A DNA stretch of 45,508 bases from SIG440 sp045648175 (GTDB lineage Bacteria; Bacillota; Clostridia; Monoglobales; Monoglobaceae): assembly GCA_045648175.1 (NCBI GenBank), contig JAZRNN010000003.1:1-45508 (forward strand). Reading direction: 5' to 3'. This document shows positions 43,498 to 45,508 of this stretch, one piece after another. Position numbers and translations under genes: made by a program. The notes below the pieces were generated by a model. That model was not told the DNA's origin and did no database searches. It saw only the letters and a list, made by a program, of their open reading frames with translations. How positions within the stretch are numbered: position 1 is the first letter of the stretch; each line of letters opens with the position of its first letter.

Positions 43498-44160
43498 ATG
43501 AAGGCTTGGATTGAAGAAGACAATATAAATTATGAATACATAATACGTTATCTGCGGGATACTATTCCTGAGAGAACAGGGCATATCGCAGAGATGGAGC
43601 GATATGCAAAGGCAAATGATGTGCCTATTTCTCAGCCCGAAAGTATCAGGCTGGTGGAGATACTGCTTAAAATCGCGGGGGCGAAAAGAATTCTGGAGTT
43701 GGGAACAGCTATCGGCTATTCAGCAATCAGGATGACCAATGCCTGTGGTGCCGAGGTTGTAACCGTGGAACTATCAGACGAAATGGCAGATATAGCGGAA
43801 AAGAACTTTGAAATTGCCGGTGTTTCTGAAAAAGTGACTCTCCTCAGGGGAGATGCAAGGCAGGTTGTTTCACAAATGCCCGGCGAAGAGGTTTTTGATG
43901 TGATATTTGTTGATGCGGCAAAAGGTCAGTATATGGAGTTTTTCCCCCATTGCGACAGGCTTTTAAAAAAGGGCGGAATACTTATTTCCGATAACGTGCT
44001 TTACAAGGGAATGACAGCAACCGATGAACTTGTGGTAAGAAGAAAAATTACAATTGTTCGTCGGCTTCGTAAATATCTTGAAATGCTGAAGGAAAATAAA
44101 GGCTTTAGCACCGCACTGGTGCCAATCGGCGACGGTGTTGCGCTAAGCTTTAAGGAGTGA
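43498..44160 (+). CDS. trmR: Class I SAM O-methyltransferase, probably TrmR
   Basis: A 220-residue methyltransferase of the YrrM/caffeoyl-CoA-OMT type: glycine motif ELGTAIGYSAIRM, acidic VTVELSDEMA, DVIFVDAAKGQYMEFF with metal-ligand aspartates, and ISDNVLYKG. Bacillus YrrM (TrmR) methylates 5-hydroxyuridine-34 to 5-methoxyuridine in tRNAs and is likewise encoded right after mltG. The symbol rests on family and synteny; the U32 peptidase-like hydroxylation genes that follow in Bacillus are replaced here by rodA. AGAGGT precedes ATG 43498. Confidence 0.78.
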   Translation: MKAWIEEDNINYEYIIRYLRDTIPERTGHIAEMERYAKANDVPISQPESIRLVEILLKIAGAKRILELGTAIGYSAIRMTNACGAEVVTVELSDEMADIAEKNFEIAGVSEKVTLLRGDARQVVSQMPGEEVFDVIFVDAAKGQYMEFFPHCDRLLKKGGILISDNVLYKGMTATDELVVRRKITIVRRLRKYLEMLKENKGFSTALVPIGDGVALSFKE

Positions 44161-44165
44161 GAAGG

Positions 44166-45287
44166 TTGATACTGCAAAATGATAATCTGAATAAGCATAA
44201 GGATTTTAAAAAGAATTTTGATTTTTGGCTATTCTTTTTGTCCTTAGCTACTTCAATATTTGGGATTATAATGATTTCAAGTGCGTCATCAACACCGGGT
44301 AGACATGTGGCAGTTCAGCTTGCAGCACTTATTTTGGGAATTGCACTGATGGGGGTGCTGACTGTTCTTGATTATGAATATTTGGCAGGGATTTCAGGCT
44401 ATTTGTATATTGGGTCGGTGATACTTTTAATTCTTGTTCTTATACCGGGCATCGGCACATATGACAATGGTGCTCGCAGCTGGTTTCGTTTTGGCCCCAT
44501 TGGTATTCAGCCTGCCGAGATTGTGAAGATAGCTTTTATAATCACCTTTGCAAAACATTTATCCGAGGTCGATTATTTGATTAACCGCCCAAGGAATGTG
44601 TTGTTTCTGTTGATTCACGCAGGTATTTTAATCGGGTTTATTTTGCTTCAGCCTGACTTCGGTACGGCTGTCGTTTTTGGATGTATTGTGATTACAATGC
44701 TGTTTACGGCAAAAATAAGCTGGAAGTATATCGGGGCAGGTATTGGAGCCATTGCGGCGGCAGTTCCGCTTGCATGGTTTTTTGTCTTCAAAGATTATCA
44801 GAAGGAGCGAATTATAAATCTCTTTAACCCTGAGAATGATCCATCAGGTACGGGGTATCAGGTTGCTCAGTCAAAACTTGCTATCGGCTCCGGTCAGCTT
44901 TTTGGCAGCGGTCTTTATCAGGGGGGCAGTCAAAACAGCAATTTCCTTCCTGAGAGGCATACCGATTTTATTTTCTCGGTTGTGTGCGAAGAACTTGGTT
45001 TTATCGGTGCACTGGTGGTGGTTGCTCTTTTGGTTGCAATTATTGTACGATGTATTATGATAGGGATGAATGCTCGCAATAATCTTGGTATGTATATTTG
45101 TATGGGGGTTGCGGCAATGTTCACCTTCCATCTGGTTGAAAATGTGGGTATGTGCATAGGCATTATGCCGGTTACGGGAATTCCGTTGCCGTTTTTCAGC
45201 TATGGAGGCTCGTCATTGCTTACAAATCTTATAGCTATAGGTCTGGTACTAAATGTGAAGTACAGGAGCAAAGCAATAAATTTCTAA
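44166..45287 (+). CDS. rodA: RodA-type SEDS peptidoglycan glycosyltransferase
   Basis: SEDS proteins polymerise glycan from lipid II together with a class B penicillin-binding protein. The 373-residue, ten-helix protein has the RodA pattern: MISSASS in the first helix, GARSWFRFGPIGIQPAEIVKIAF, the loop FLPERHTDFIFSVVCEELGF with the putative catalytic aspartate D267, and TGIPLPFFSYGGSS. It reads as RodA (elongation) rather than FtsW or SpoVE, though the split is by eye. TTG 44166 is chosen with AAGGAG nine bases upstream; GTG 44157 would directly abut that site. No partner PBP2 gene is in view. Confidence 0.9.
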   Translation: MILQNDNLNKHKDFKKNFDFWLFFLSLATSIFGIIMISSASSTPGRHVAVQLAALILGIALMGVLTVLDYEYLAGISGYLYIGSVILLILVLIPGIGTYDNGARSWFRFGPIGIQPAEIVKIAFIITFAKHLSEVDYLINRPRNVLFLLIHAGILIGFILLQPDFGTAVVFGCIVITMLFTAKISWKYIGAGIGAIAAAVPLAWFFVFKDYQKERIINLFNPENDPSGTGYQVAQSKLAIGSGQLFGSGLYQGGSQNSNFLPERHTDFIFSVVCEELGFIGALVVVALLVAIIVRCIMIGMNARNNLGMYICMGVAAMFTFHLVENVGMCIGIMPVTGIPLPFFSYGGSSLLTNLIAIGLVLNVKYRSKAINF

Positions 45288-45294
45288 TTTAAAA

Positions 45295-45321
45295 GGGGTG
45301 CAGTTCACACTGAACTGCCCC
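45295..45321. repeat. Inverted repeat at the rodA/IS3 junction
   Basis: GGGGTGCAGTTCA (45295-45307), the spacer CAC, and TGAACTGCCCC (45311-45321) form a near-perfect palindrome with one bulged T. The right arm is the outer end of the IS3-family element. The left arm may be a rodA terminator stem, though no T run follows, or an IS-end-like sequence next to which the element inserted. Confidence 0.7.
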
Positions 45322-45372
45322 AATTTGTGCGGACAGCACAAAAAAGAGTGCCTATGGCATAAATATTAAATT

Positions 45373-45508
45373 TTAAGCAACATACTGACTTCGTTTTTCA
45401 AGCGGAGTCAGTTTTGTTTTTAGTTGTATTCTTTCATGATTGTAAAAATGTATGTATTCAGCTATGAGGAGGCGAGCCTCCTCATAGCTCTCAAGTTTAG
45501 TACGGTAA
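45373..45508 (-). CDS. IS3-family transposase (OrfB, integrase core), C-terminal part
   Basis: The last 44 codons and stop (TAA, 45375-45373) of a transposase continuing past the right edge. The residues include KLESYEEARLLIAEY and IHFYNHERIQLKTKLTPLE, the well-known C-terminal signature of IS3-family DDE transposases (YNxxRxQxxLxxxTPxE). The catalytic DDE residues lie upstream of this part and are not visible. No frameshift is seen in this piece. Confidence 0.85.
   Translation of the reverse strand, partial: YRTKLESYEEARLLIAEYIHFYNHERIQLKTKLTPLEKRSQYVA
45460..45489. repeat. Perfect 14-bp inverted repeat inside the transposase gene
   Basis: AGCTATGAGGAGGC (45460-45473), the spacer GA, and GCCTCCTCATAGCT (45476-45489). 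All 14 positions pair. It falls within codons for SYEEARLLIAEY, so it must satisfy coding and pairing together. Confidence 0.9.

Larger units (their letters stand above)
45311..45508 (-). mobile_element. IS3-family insertion sequence, one end only
   Basis: The outer end begins TGAACTGCCCCAATTTG and continues with GCGGACA, matching the general IS3-family terminal repeat pattern (TGAxCTGxCCC then GGACA). Inside it, after about 60 bases, is the 3' end of a transposase reading toward this end, the normal arrangement. The other end and any target-site duplicate lie beyond the window, so completeness cannot be judged. Confidence 0.8.

Noticed and set aside
1..45508. CRISPR array, prophage or integrative element
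   Set aside because: No regularly spaced repeats, integrase, phage structural genes or att-like duplications were seen; the IS end at the right edge is the only mobile DNA.

Overview
The window reads as a contiguous piece of chromosome from a low-GC, Gram-positive, spore-forming member of the Clostridia. The evidence is spore-specific spoVA genes at the left edge, the Firmicutes orders miaB-ylbF/ymcA-mutS-mutL-miaA and sepF-ylmH-divIVA-lspA-rluD, strong GGAGG-type ribosome binding sites, frequent TTG and GTG starts, an SLH-domain surface protein, and zinc-ribbon L32. No phage, CRISPR array or rRNA is visible. The only mobile DNA is the end of an IS3-family element cut by the right edge.

Layout. 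1-550: end of a spoVA operon. 570-8020: tRNA hypomodification and mismatch repair (miaB, YlbF/YmcA-family gene, mutS, mutL, miaA). 8040-12030: division and envelope block (membrane-anchored HlyD-like protein, yggS, sepF, ylmH, divIVA). 12070-18970: lspA, rluD, radC, uvrB, uvrA, closed by a 19-bp-stem bidirectional terminator. 19013-26290, minus strand: an overlapping operon read from murJ through an O-antigen-ligase-like protein, a GT4 glycosyltransferase and two DUF4330-like anchored proteins to an ABC exporter; it looks like a surface-glycan export and assembly cassette. Its promoter is back to back with that of apbE.

26426-31290: small membrane-protein and housekeeping genes (apbE, a COG2426 protein, PAP2 phosphatase, lrgAB, a SLOG protein, a small tail-anchored protein, a two-OB-fold SSB-like protein). 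31416-34751: an SLH plus PstS-like fusion protein and a DUF1846 protein. 34851-36040, minus strand: tRNA-Gly(GCC), rpmF, yceD and two identical tRNA-Val(UAC) genes; the valine tRNAs, yceD and rpmF appear to share one near-consensus promoter. 36286-45287: a short ComEA-like protein, an acyl-CoA-synthetase-like enzyme, ung, a TagA-type glycosyltransferase, a PfkB-family sugar kinase, a DJ-1 family protein, a CPBP protease, mltG, a trmR-like methyltransferase and rodA. 45311-45508: the IS3-family end.

How the genes work together. Three themes recur: genome repair (mutSL, uvrBA, radC, ung, SSB-like), tRNA and ribosome maturation (miaA, miaB, rluD, trmR, tRNAs, rpmF) and envelope construction (murJ, rodA, mltG, tagA-like, ligase-like, lspA, sepF, divIVA). 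Most of the window is ordinary core genome. The least explained parts are the paired DUF4330 proteins in the glycan cassette, the SLH-PstS fusion, the cysteine tail on the YlbF-family protein, and the palindromic IS junction behind rodA. All family calls come from reading motifs and gene order by eye; no database search was run.
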